Shown piece by piece: positions 51,965 through 63,070 of a DNA stretch of 64,000 nt. Positions within the stretch are counted from its first letter, which is position 1; each line of letters starts with the position of its first letter. The notes below the pieces were generated by a model that did not search any database, had not been told where the DNA came from, and saw only the letters and a program-made list of their open reading frames with translations. Source of the DNA: Ostrinia nubilalis (lineage: Eukaryota > Arthropoda > Insecta > Lepidoptera > Crambidae); NCBI RefSeq assembly GCF_963855985.1, contig NC_087098.1, forward strand, positions 13,536,501-13,600,500. The letters are read 5' to 3'. A program made the translations under genes and the position numbers.

Positions 51965-52249
51965 ACATTATTGGCAGAATTGCTAAAATCAAGTGGCAGT
52001 GGGCGGGGCACATAGCTCGTAGAGACGATGGCCGTTGGGGCAGGAAAGTTCTCGAGTGGCGACCACGGGCTGGAAGACGTAGCGTGGGCAGGCCTCCTAC
52101 TAGGTGGACCGACGATCTGGTAAAGGTCGCGGGAAGAGCCTGGATGCGGGCAGCGCAGGACCGTTCATTGTGGAAAACCTTGGGGGAGGCCTTTGTCCAG
52201 CAGTGGACGTCATTTGGCTGAAAAGAAAGAAAGAAAGAACATTATTGGC
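51965..52249 (+). mobile_element. RTE-type LINE 3' end, 263 bp, with 11-bp TSD and (GAAA)n tail
   Basis: Insert 51976-52238 is flanked by ACATTATTGGC at 51965-51975 and 52239-52249. Coding part 51976-52221 is intact: RIAKIKWQWAGHIARRDDGR … DLVKVAGRAW … GEAFVQQWTSFG and a stop, 81 codons. This is the C-terminal end of an RTE ORF with endonuclease and RT lost by 5' truncation. The undamaged frame and perfect TSD point to a recent insertion. Confidence 0.9.
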
Positions 52250-53938
52250 TTACAAATGCATTTTTTTATTTATCTGTAAGACGGGCACATAAGAAATACA
52301 AACAATTTTTATGTACAGTCACTTAAAAAATTAAGCCACCCCAGCCATTCCAAGAGGAGGTGCGCATTTTTGCCGATAAAATTGACATCACAACATCGCC
52401 TTAAAAATTATCGCTAGCCCTATCCCAAACACACTGTAAATAACTTGTAAAAATCGAACTGCCTAAGGCGGTCAAAGTCAACTAAACACTAACCTACTAT
52501 CAATGACCCCTTAAATATTCAAATTGTTTCAGTCCGCTCTATCCAAACTAAGGTCTACCGCAAGGAATCCTAAAACCGGGGAGTTTGAAATCTTTACGGT
52601 TATAGAGCAGCGCCCGTTAATGCATGTGCAGCCAACTTAACAACGAAATAGTGGTATTGCAGCCACTTTTTATTGTTGCTGAAAGTTTTTCGGTTGCACC
52701 ACGCAATTTACAGTCGCTGTTAAGTTTATTTCAGCTAAGGCGTTTGGAAAGCTGAAAAGGTTTTGAAAATTGGGGTGTGGATTTGCATTTTAGAGTAAAT
52801 ATTTACTCTGAATTACATAATGATTACAATTTTAAATAGTACAACATGTACGAGTAGGTAGGTGATGTAACAATTAGACATTTTAATATGAAAACGCTAT
52901 GAATATTTAAAACTGCTATTTTGCCACAAAAATGTAACCTACAGTTTATTCTGATGTTCGAAAATTAAAAACTATCTATGAAAACACGAACTGTAAACTT
53001 CGTAATCCTTTCTCATTAATAAGCAAGTAAGCCTCACCCAATTCAATATGAAAACTATGCGCAAACTTCGGACTATTCCGAAGTCTGTATGCACTCAGCT
53101 GATTGCGACCCCTAGTGTAAAATTCAGGAACTTCATTTTCCTTACAAATACCAGCTAATTTCATAAAAGCCTGCTTAGGGAGGGTGCATTTGTAATGCCT
53201 CACTTTGGGCGGATCCGGTTGAATCTACGAATTGCTTACATGGTTTCTTCTTAGATTTAGTTTGATGTACTTTTAGAAGTTACTTCACCTGCCTTTTATT
53301 ATTGGTTTGAATTTTAGTTTTACGTATTTCAGTAGGTACTCTTACAAAAGCGACTGAATTTCTTGCTATGCTACGCTTACGCTGCATAGATAGGAAATTT
53401 AATGGGATAAGGGAGTGATTTTTTGTTAGTTTCCCTCACAACTCTACAAAACTGAACAGATTCACTTTGCGAAAGAATAATGTTTATAAATAGTAATCAA
53501 ATCAAGAAATAATATTTATGCAAGCAAGTGAAGTAAAGGTACAAAAGAAAAGTACCAACTCCAACTTTACTACATCAAGGGCTATCAAATCAAAAGCTAC
53601 TCTCTGCTCGAGTGCCATAAAGCAGGTAAAGAGATCCAAGGAAATAAAAGTAAATAATTCAATCCCCTGCCTACGACTGATTTCGACATAAAAGTCACAA
53701 TATAGGGCCGTACAGTAGGCTGCAGTTAAGTGCCAATTTGGTTGAAACTCGTTTGAAATACGCACCTTATGCTGAGGAGTATTTGGACTGTATTTGCTTG
53801 ATTTGATTTTAGTAGAGTACCTATCGTTTTCTCTCTTACATTTTTTTTGTGTACTGGTACAATATCTCGCTTTTCTGATATACCTACCTCAACTGCCGAA
53901 TTCAACCTGTCAATTCTGCGACCTATATTTCACATTAT
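52250..53938. other. No recognisable gene
   Basis: Frames of 75 codons (52976-53203, minus) and 87 codons (53502-53765, minus) resemble no family I know. No TIRs or tails were found. Confidence 0.35.
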
Positions 53939-54027
53939 AACCATCTCATTGTGGAAAACCTTGGGGGAGGCCTTTGTCCAGCAGTGGACGTCATTTGGCT
54001 GAAACGAAACGAAAACGAAACCATCTC
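53939..54027 (+). mobile_element. RTE-type LINE 3' tip, 71 bp, with 9-bp TSD
   Basis: Insert 53948-54018 lies between AACCATCTC repeats (53939-53947, 54019-54027). It begins ATTGTGGAAAACCTTGGGGG and is identical to the end of the copy at 51976-52221, but its tail is (GAAAC)n-like rather than (GAAA)n. Extremely short and young. Confidence 0.85.
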
Positions 54028-54429
54028 TATCATCAGCCCCTACAAATGCACTTCTGAACATAACGTAGACCTTTAAAACACCTTAGTAACGCTCTGAACA
54101 ATATGGGATGAACTAAATTGTCGAATCGCGCGCAATCAATCATTCGATTGCACAAACCGGTTTTGCGGGCGTCGAGACACTCAACAACGCGTAAAAATGT
54201 CACTCTTTACGAATATTACACATTAACACAATATTACTTCACCATTACTACACACACACCTATACAAACAGTTTTATCTTTTTATTAGTATTCTTTTCAT
54301 TAGTATTTTTAATAGACGTAGTCTTATCATCCTTACCGATTTCCCGCCTTTTGTATTTATCTGTGCACTAATATTACTATTTATGTATGTTTATCTAGAC
54401 AATTTTATGCAGCTCACTATTTTATTTAT
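54028..54429. other. No recognisable feature
   Basis: AT-rich; nothing supported. Confidence 0.3.
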
Positions 54430-54670
54430 TTTATCAATGGTCTGTGACCCTCACTCGGCATGGGGCACACTGAAAACCAGCGCCGTGGCCTTCGTCACCG
54501 TGGGCCACGGCATATGCTGAGTGGGGTCCCGTTGCAGTGGGCATCTTGTTGGTGGATGGGTGGCACTGCTCAGTTTGCTCTTGTTTTTATTTTTTCTTCT
54601 TTTATTATTATGTGCCACTGTCATGTCTATGTAATTGCCTGTATTTGTGTGATGTCCGTTGTAATAAATG

Positions 54671-54716
<46 letters not shown>
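54430..54716 (+). mobile_element. Retroelement 3' end with (TTTC)n tail, family unknown
   Basis: A GC-rich segment (CACTCGGCATGGGGCACACT, GTGGGCCACGGCATATGCTG, GTTGGTGGATGGGTGGCACT) leads to TGTAATAAATGTATC and then (TTTC)n at 54673-54716. A polyadenylation-like AATAAA next to a simple-repeat tail suggests a LINE or SINE 3' end. No other copy in the window. Confidence 0.45.
54673..54716. repeat. (TTTC)n microsatellite
   Basis: About 11 uninterrupted units; probably the tail of the preceding retro-fragment. Confidence 0.95.
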
Positions 54717-55392
54717 AGTCCCGAGCTGTTTGTATCCAGTAAGGTTACTCCGAAATTACTTTGTTTCGGGTCTATCTGTCGTCGTCTCTCATGCTGGCAT
54801 CTCGATTTGCGTGAGAGAGACAGGAACACTCGAAACTTTGGATGACGTTTTACGGAGTAACCCCGCTGTAGCTTTCTGAAAACGTAACCAGGTCACCAAT
54901 CCACTGGATCATTACAATATAATAATTATAATATAAAATTTATTGACTATGATTTATGATTGAAATTATTTTAAAACGATGCAAAATTGAGAGGAAAAAT
55001 ACGATTAGATTCCGTTAAACATTATCCCAGTTCACAATACCATAATTCTTAGAGAAAACTCGCGAGAAAATACAAACTCGATTATTACAAGGTTCTCAAG
55101 TTGTCTTGTTATAAGTTATTTATCTCGGATCTTCCATAGGTGTTACTCGGGATAACTTCGACTTGTTAGTCCGTCTGATAAAACTTTCATCTCGCTTTGC
55201 GATCGAATCGATTGCGATAAGTGTAGACAGCACCATCTGAAAGCATATAGCATCTCATAGCAAAACTATCTAATGTATAAATTGTAGGTATATAGGTTAT
55301 TTTGTAAGGATTACTATAGTAGGTAAGGATTTTTCTATATCATTTCTCAAATGTAATATGGGTAAGCTTTTTCCTGAAAGTATAAAATTTTA
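54717..55392. other. No recognisable feature
   Basis: AT-rich; no supported gene or element. Confidence 0.3.
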
Positions 55393-55532
55393 GGTAGGAA
55401 ATCCGACGACATCGTAAAAGTAGCAGGAAGGCGCTGGACTCAGGCCGCTACCAACCGGGAAACATGGAAATCGGGGGAGGCCTATGTTCAGCCGTGTCCT
55501 ATGGCTGAGATGATGATGATGGGGTAGGGAAT
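55393..55532 (+). mobile_element. RTE-type LINE 3' end, 120 bp, near-perfect TSD
   Basis: Insert 55403-55522 between GGTAGGAAAT (55393-55402) and GGTAGGGAAT (55523-55532), one mismatch. It reads GACGACATCGTAAAAGTAGC, AGGCCGCTACCAACCGGGAA, then CCTATGTTCAG and a (GAT)n tail. Small deletions are present. Confidence 0.75.
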
Positions 55533-57900
55533 GGAAAAATATTATTTAAAAAGTATTTCGCCTTAACACGTTTGTTGCATTTAATATTGTCAATTTTGTG
55601 TACTCCAATACCAAGTTTGAATAACCATAAATATACATAATAAATTGACATTCAAATATTTTTTGTTACGAAAATCGATACCCAGTAAACAAACTACGTA
55701 CCCAAGTATTAATTCAAATCTAAACCAAATTCATCAAAACTTGACCATTATTTAGTGCCCTTAAAGTTTTCTCTAATATAAATTTAGTTTTTAGGGTCCC
55801 CTATATTATCTCCAGACCGTAGAACCCCCAAGTTTATGGGGTGACGAACTAAATCGCATTTATACGGTTAATTGTGGGCTTCTTTATGGGGGTTTCAGAA
55901 TTAATATTGTGGAAAAACTTTGATTAAGGTTCATCTTGTTTAAACCGTATTTAACGCGATTTTATGCTTCAGTTATTTTATGTAAGCTGAATGAGTCTGA
56001 TATAATGATGGTAACATAAAATTAGTTTTATAGTCATTACACAAGATACCATAGATCTCAGGATCGCAATTATTGATGACGTCTAAAACAAACAGAGAGA
56101 GAGAGAGAGAGAGAGATATGAAGTTTCAATAAAAAATAATGAAATTACATTGTTGCTGTTATAATATTTTTATGTAATGAATAAAAAAGTTCACGCCGAC
56201 ATAAAAGATGTAATAATAATGAAGAAGAGTTGGAATCTGACAAAATATGGCCACTTTCATAACGTTCTCGGGTGCCGTGTTTATTTATTCAATGAGACTA
56301 AACTATTTTTTTTTCATTACATAGGGATTTAGAGAAAATAATGGTCAATGTTACCTAATACTTACTAGGCTTTACTCGCATAAAATAATATTTAATTCAT
56401 AAAGCTTTGTGACAATTTAGTCCAAACTTCCAAAATTCCGGAGTCTGTTGGCACTAAACTGGAACTGATAATAATACATTTTAAGGCATCAAAAAGACAA
56501 AAACCGTTTTTCTGTTTCGCCTGTAGTCCCGAGGACCCCTAACACCAGTCGCGGGCAGAGGTTTCATAATGATGAAGGATAATGAGATATCGTTTTCATT
56601 AAATTATCGTAAAAAGTAACGATTCAATATAAATTTCCCGCCGAGCGCGGTCGTTACCATGTTGTATACTTACTCAATTATTAAAAAATAATTACCTAAA
56701 GCTGTTTAAAATTCATAGTACTTTATCGTATTTATTTACTGTTTCGTTATGCGAATTTCAGTTTTGTTGTACATTGTTTATTTTCAGTCACGTTTTACAA
56801 TTTCTGTGGGCTTTACTTTTAATATATTTGCGTTTTGATAATAAGGAAGATACGGTTTTTAATCCCTAATCCTGATGCAGGTACCTAAAATTTTATTTTA
56901 ATGTGAATTGAGCAAATTCTTCATAGTAAATAAATTCCATAATCTCTATCTTTGAACTCCCAATATAATTTTTGCCAACACTGAATTTTAAAGGGTATTT
57001 AAACTAACCCTAAATAAATACTACAACGTTGTTTCTCCCATAAAGCGTTTAAAGAGTGGACGCAAATGACGACAAAGGCGTCAAATACGAAAAAAAGCGA
57101 AACATCCGTCTATTTGTGTGAGGCTTAGCCGCTATTTGTTTTTCGCGTTTGAATAAAACCATCTTTGCGGAGAGGTATTCAGGGGTTATTTACGGGAGCA
57201 CAGATTTGCAGAATTAAAAAAATTTGGTGAGTTTTGACGAGTCTTCCATTGACTTGGCCCACTTTATCTTGGCCCACGGGCCAAGTCACTGGATTGAATT
57301 TTTTAATATTTTTTATTCCAGCAACTGGGCTCACTCTAAGATTCTAGAGCAGATTTTTGTTGATTTGGTATTTAATTGACTAATAAAAATATTGAAGGCA
57401 GACACTGACATCAATTTCAACAATTTAAATCTTATTCTTAGAAGGCTCTGAACTCGCGATAAAGAAATGAAAACAGATAGATCTTTAATTCCGTCACTCT
57501 ACAAATTTTAATGTCTAATGGGCCGGAATTCGAAGCAACTTCTCCATGATCCCTCGTACCATGATTGCTACGCGACAAGATAATTACGACGCGGCCGGCA
57601 CCCCGTTCACTTCAGAATCCAATTTTAAATTCTTATTTAAACAGCCCTCCTTTTGAGCGGTGAAAATTAGTCGAGACGTTTGCACGTTTTTGAGCGTATG
57701 CTTAGGGCGTGTGCAAACGGATTATTTTTTTTGAGCAGCAACATTTGTTAAGGGAGCCCTGCTTGAAAAATCTAACTAGGGACAACCAAGAATGTTTCTT
57801 TTTTACATCATCACGTTATTTAGTCGTCACAGAAGGAGCAGAATCATAACAAACCAAAGAAAACTTGAGAATTCAGGAAAATTATGCACTCAGAGGGATA
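55533..57900. other. No recognisable gene; one (GA)n tract and two small hairpins
   Basis: (GA)n at 56093-56116. Short inverted pairs GACTTGGCCC/GGGCCAAGTC at 57251-57287 and CGTTTGCAC/GTGCAAACG at 57679-57720 may be eroded tiny TIR elements. Nothing codes. Confidence 0.4.
56093..56116. repeat. (GA)n microsatellite
   Basis: About 11 AG units without interruption. Confidence 0.9.
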
Positions 57901-57904
57901 ATGT

Positions 57905-58012
57905 AGTGATAACTATTATACATATATTGGCCCCGAAGCTATATTTGGGGCCCTGGAAAGGGCCTATATACTGAATAAACTATATGATTTTTTTATTTGA
58001 TTTGATTTGATG
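57905..58012 (+). mobile_element. LINE 3' tip with (TTTGA)n tail
   Basis: GGCCCCGAAGCTATATTTGG, GGGCCCTGGAAAGGGCCTAT, then AATAAACTATATGATTTTTT and TTTGATTTGATTTGATGG. AATAAA followed by a short pentamer repeat suggests a LINE 3' end, perhaps CR1/Jockey-like. Parent not identified. Confidence 0.45.
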
Positions 58013-59212
58013 GAACAAAATAGACGCATCAAAAATAAAATTGATATAAAAATTCATAAATGACAGTAGCGAAAAGAGGGCATTGACCACATTGGACGGT
58101 GTTGGACTGGGCTTCAATTGCATTTCAAAGCTCGTCTGCACCAGTCCTTAAATGCGTTGCCAAATGTAATTACTCTGGATGGAACTTAGATGTCGCTCCA
58201 GATACTGATTTAATCAGTCAAATTCACTGACTCAGTGTGTCGAAAAGTTGATTATTTTCAACATTTTTCGGAATCCCGTTAACGATTTTTGGGGGCAACT
58301 CGAGGCGGAAGTTGGTAAAAGGCTTAGAAGAGTTTTTTACCTTCTTATTTTAATTAAAAGACGTTCTGGTTACCTTATAAGGTAACTAAAAGAATTATGC
58401 TGGTAGTGATACTACTATTTAAGTATCAGTCTTAAAACTTACACAAGTGGTACAAGCAAAAATGAGTATACCTACATACCTTTAGATACTTTTATGTAGG
58501 TACTACAGGGTGACTTTGAAAACAGTAAGGACAGAAATCGCGTAATTTGAGAATTAATTATTATAAAGCAAAAAACAAACAAAAGGTCAGCAAAAACAAC
58601 GAACATCATTTAAATTAAAATTGCTGTTATTTGAAATACCTACTCGAGTTTATGTCTCACAACGGCAAAAACTAATTGCAACAAAAAAACGTTGATACAT
58701 AAGACGATTGTTCAAAATAAAGAAAGTTTATTTTGTCAACCTACGCGAAGGAAAAACTATTACGTTCATAAATTCAGAAATATCAAATTCTGGCTCATAT
58801 TATTGGTATCTAATAAATGTTTATTTTCTTTCGACCATTACTCTAAGTGGACTTATTATTTTACCATATTATTTTGATAACTTTTTCTGCTAGACATAAT
58901 CAAAGAGTTTTCCCAAAAGTAATATTATTTCGTATTAAGAAAACTATTTCGTTGTATTTTCATAAGCCTCTGTGTGCCTATATAAGATAGTAGAAAATGG
59001 TAAGGGCTATCTTTCGTAGCGTAATTTAATGATAACGGCAAAGTTTTATCTGTTTTTAAAGCTTTACTGAAATAAAAAATAAAACCACCGCCTTTACTGG
59101 TTGGGTTTTATTAAGGCATAATATTAATATACTGCGAGGAAATGTAGCTGCATGCTGGCTAAATAAATTTCGTTATTAGAATATTTTTTTAGTTTTACAT
59201 CAGTTACGTTCC
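58013..59212. other. No recognisable gene
   Basis: AT-rich with two overlapping 61-codon frames (58692-58893) that resemble nothing known. Confidence 0.35.
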
Positions 59213-59385
59213 GGGACTATTCCCACCGCTACAACTCCTGTGTAGCCAGGATCTACAGCTTGACCACCAATAAAAACCCAACCTCGTGAAAGTCAAGTTT
59301 GTCCCGGGGGAAAGTTAAACTGGCATGGACCCACAACGAAATCAATCAGAAGAACATAGGAAGAGTTCGAAGTTATTCAGTTACG
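59213..59385 (-). mobile_element. Second LINE-tail family, inverse copy
   Basis: Inverse of 49447-49625: TCCCACCGCTACAACTCCTG, GTCAAGTTTGTCCCGGGGGA, GAAATCAATCAGAAGAACAT. The 3' tip with (GAT)n is missing here. Confidence 0.6.
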
Positions 59386-60251
59386 AGTACGTCAGTAGTT
59401 TTTTGTTTAAATTAAAGAAAGACCCAGGCCACATAAGTGTAGTAATAGCGAAAACTAGAAAGGGGATAATCCCTTTAACTTAACTGACGAATTGTTACTT
59501 GTTTTGTATACAGCCCTGTTTGGCAAAATGTCCAGTTAAATTGCCTGATTTTAGGGTCTGGTAACTGCGCAGGGCGGCTGTTGGAATACGAATTTAAAAT
59601 TGGATTTCTATCAACGAATTCATCGACAGAATATTAATTTGTTGACTTTGCGAATGTAACGATCGCTGCGAATATATTGGCTTTAATATTGAGCTTAGAA
59701 TAACCGATCCATTTTTCGTTAGCTCTTTTGGTTTTACAACGCCAGCTGCAGGTTTGTCTCTCTGTAGGAAAATTTTAGAAAGCATTTTATTAAACAGGTA
59801 CTTTATGAAAGTTAAAATTATTATTATACGTTTAAATATAATACTATAGAATAAGCTCAGCTTAAACTTTAAGTATGGGTTTCCCATGCAAAGTTCCTTC
59901 GCCAATTTTACCCGTTTCCAGCTTTTTTGGGGACTTTAACCAGTTAAGCAAATAATAATATTAACATAATTTTCATCGAAAGGTTGAACTCTGCAACTTT
60001 ATCCAGCAACAATATATTCATAATTTTATATTAATTACCAGTCCACATTCACTTGGGGACGTTGTCGCTTAAAATATTCATACCGCGCGGCAAGTCGGTA
60101 ATTAGCAAAAGTTTAATTAATACGTTACAAGTCGGAATGTGTGCTGAGGCTAGGTCGAATTAAATGTTTATGAAACAAAATGTGTTTAAAAATACGGTTT
60201 ATATTTTAAACCCTTTTTTAATCTTAGCAGATTTTAATTACAAAGCTACTC
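59386..60251. other. No recognisable gene
   Basis: AT-rich; a 103-codon chance frame (59594-59905, minus) without family features. Confidence 0.35.
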
Positions 60252-60374
60252 TTAGGCTGGGTTGCACCATCTTACTTTAACTTTGACAAACGTCAAAAAT
60301 CTGTCAAATTCCATACAAAAAGCACCGGTTATCGTCATAGTTACCGTTGAAGTTAGGTGGTGCAACTCAACTTT
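60252..60374. mobile_element. 'GGCTGAGTTGCACCA' MITE, copy 6
   Basis: Left TTAGGCTGGGTTGCACCATC, right complement of AAGTTGAGTTGCACCACCTA; internal GTCAAAAATCTGTCAAATTC and AGCACCGGTTATCG. Well preserved. Confidence 0.8.
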
Positions 60375-60775
60375 AAAATAGATGTAACATAATAATGAGA
60401 AATGAAGAAAGCTGTTCAAGGTTAAAAATACAGAACATTCGTTATACAGGTAATTCTCTCTGATTTTTAAATAATAATCACCTTTCTTGTGACTCCAAAA
60501 TTTCCAATTGAAGATATACGAGTAGCTCACAGTAACAGAAATCATGTCTGATCAGTTTAGTCGTTAAAGTTTCCAAAAAAGCAATAATATGGAGATAAAC
60601 TTCGACTCAAAACATCAAGTTAGCTCCGTATAAAAGAAAGTGAAAGTCCAGAAAAAAATCTGTTTTTTACCCATTTACAAATACTTATTCGGAATGAAAT
60701 ATTCAAATTATTCCGCTTAACAGCTGCCGGAAAAAAACATTCGGACTTTGATTAGCGCCAGATGTTCCCAGTATT
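60375..60775. other. No recognisable feature
   Basis: AT-rich; nothing supported. Confidence 0.3.
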
Positions 60776-61012
60776 GTATAAAACAGCGTTTCTTAGCCTT
60801 TTTTTGTCCACGGACCCCTTAGGAAATCAAGCACAATTTTAAGGACCCCCTCAATAAAAAAAAAACAGCAATAAATTTCGATTACGAGACTTTTGATGGC
60901 AATTACTTACGATTGTTAAATGGTCCATAGTTGAGGTTTCGGACCCCCATACATATACTTGCTGGACCCCCAGGGGTCCACGGACCACAGGTTAAGAAAC
61001 AGTGGTATAAAA
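60776..61012. mobile_element. 221-bp hAT MITE with perfect 8-bp TSD (60784-61004)
   Basis: TSD GTATAAAA at 60776-60783 and 61005-61012. TIRs CAGCGTTTCTTAGCC and the complement of CACTGTTTCTTAACC, continuing with GTCCACGGACCCC against GGGGTCCACGGAC. CA(G/C)NG-type ends plus 8-bp TSDs identify hAT. Non-coding. Confidence 0.85.
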
Positions 61013-61276
61013 CAATAGAAACGAGAAAAATATGCAATAAGGATTTACTGTCATCTCCTTGGACTGTACTGTGGGTCCAATGTCCTTATCACCGGCCAAG
61101 GTTTAATTTCGGGATCTAATGGGATTCGTTAAGCAGCAAGACTGTAGCTATGGGGGTCGCAAGATGTTGGGACTACTTTGTCACAGTGTAGTCATGGGAA
61201 CAGTAAGAGCAGTTCTACTAAATGCACATGATAAGTCTATTTTGCATGAGGATTCGACATGTCATTGGAATTAAAC
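61013..61276. other. No recognisable feature
   Basis: Short unassigned spacer. Confidence 0.3.
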
Positions 61277-61350
61277 TTTTTTACTTACACAACGAGTAAA
61301 CCCTTAGCATGCATCTCACCTGATAGTAAAAGATGATTAGGTCGACTTAA
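61277..61350 (-). repeat. Retro 3'-tail fragment, 'tail family B', diverged
   Basis: T-run, CTTACACAACGAG, GCATCTCACCTGATAGTAAA, GATGATTAGGTCGAC; follows the order of 22739-22815. Confidence 0.4.
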
Positions 61351-62867
61351 GAACTAAGAACTTGAAATGAGATCAATCGCAGAGAGGCCGGTGCATGCAC
61401 ACGTTCAGAAAGAAACTGTATGAAATGTAGATATCAACATTAGGAACAATTTTTTTACTACGTACCTACTAGATTTACTGTACCTTTTTGACTGTGATTT
61501 GATTATGGTGTGCGTTGCGTAGACACATTTACCCTGATATTGGGAGGACAAAGAAAAGGGTAATGTTGTTAACGAATTCTACGTGATGGGTTATTTCCTT
61601 ATTTCAATTCTTTTTCTTATTAGCAAAATATTCTACGGAAAAAATAACTAATTATAAAAAAAAGTTCATTCATCGGAACGGCTGATTTTAAGTGGTGAGG
61701 TAAGTAAATTAGGATACAAAGTATATCACCATTTCAAAGATAATATGTGTAATAGGAATAGTAAGGTTGTGGCCGTATGTAATATCAATATGACATGAAT
61801 CGTTTTCACAAACAATCAATTTTGTATAGAACCCCTGCTTGATAATTCATAAAATTGTCACGCCATAAAAAACACGATCTCCCAAACAAAATGTCTTAAT
61901 GACGAGTATCCTACATTTGTGCTACAATCAATAACTTAAAAAGGGAGTTAAGTACTCAGTCCCCCTAAGCTCGGAGTCCACTGAAGCAGCAAACGAACAA
62001 ATGTTTTGTCAACCCACAATCGCAGTATCTGAAATACGGTGGTCGGTCATTTTTCATCATAAAAATCCCCAGAACAGGCCCTGAGGGGAGTTTTTATTGT
62101 GCCCAACAAACGAATGACAGACAAACTTTGACTGCTCTTTATAGGGCTAGGCCTTTGAGTCACGTCTTGAGCGGTGGAAGACGGTAATTGGTTCTGTTTT
62201 TGACGTTGGTCGTAGCAAAACTTTGAAGTATAAAGTTGAAGTTCTTTCTGCTAGGATATGCTACTACAAAGCCTTTATTTGAAATAACTGAGTATTTATT
62301 CTAATACTAACGGACGTTTGCGAGTTCGTTTACGATTAAGCGTCTGCAAAATTGATTCAGTTTATTGTTGTATCAAAAAGGAGGAGATACAAACGTTCAT
62401 CCGTCAGGATATTAATTGTATTAGAAAAATCTATTAACTATGTTAAGTAGGTAAACTCGTCTTGTAACAACTCAAACTGTTAAAGTAAAAACTGGTTACA
62501 GCTAACTTTAGAATTTTTCATTACTCACTTTACGCCATCAATCACCATCACAAGTAAAACTAATTGGCACATAATAAAAAAAACGAATTAAAAAATATAC
62601 ACCAAAAATGCATTTACACCGTTCCAAGCCAAACAAACCGCACCCCCATCGGAGGGAAGCCATTTTATTTAAAGAACCTACGCAAGTTCCGCGGCCACGC
62701 GTAAACATTTGCCGAAAGGTTTATTGGTGTTGGTCACCGCAGTTTGGTTAACAACCGAGCGAACATTTACGACGGAAGAGTGCGTAACTGGATCGCGAGT
62801 TTTAAGTCACGTTGTTCGATAAGAGTGATGCTGTTTTGTTTTACATCTTTCATTTCCAATCTATACT
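61351..62867. other. No recognisable gene; GC-richer patch near 62630-62815
   Basis: The patch (CACCCCCATCGGAGGGAAGC, GTTCCGCGGCCACGCG, GTAACTGGATCGCGAG) has no frame or repeat ends and could be regulatory or an old repeat. The rest is AT-rich. Confidence 0.35.
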
Positions 62868-62915
62868 TCTATACTAATATTATAAAGAGGTAAAGTTTGT
62901 GTGTTTGTATATTTA
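62868..62915 (+). mobile_element. Helitron 5' end, truncated
   Basis: TCTATACTAATATTATAAAG then AGGTAAAGTTTGTGTG is the standard 5' start of the lepidopteran non-autonomous Helitrons. The 3' end is absent; another repeat (62975-63070) follows. Confidence 0.65.
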
Positions 62916-62974
62916 ATTGTTATTGCCACATTATTGCTGAGTGTCATAGGTTATATAAAAAACCGTAAAATTAC

Positions 62975-63070
62975 AGGGCAGATAATATGTACCATCCTAG
63001 ACTGCATCCCACTTAACATCAGGTGCGATTGTGGTCAAATACCTGCCTTGTTTTGCATTAAAAAAAAACA
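62975..63070 (+). repeat. LINE/SINE 3'-tail fragment, 'tail family C', plus orientation
   Basis: TTACAGGGCAGATAATATGT, ACCATCCTAGACTGCATCCC, CAGGTGCGATTGTGGTCAAA, CCTTGTTTTGCATT then a run of A. It is the inverse of 1767-1880 and 14392-14640 and shows that the family ends in an A-tail. Confidence 0.65.

Noticed and set aside
54460..54879. A 139-codon plus-strand frame and a 102-codon one in another frame
   Set aside because: Both run through the (TTTC)n microsatellite and show no family motifs.
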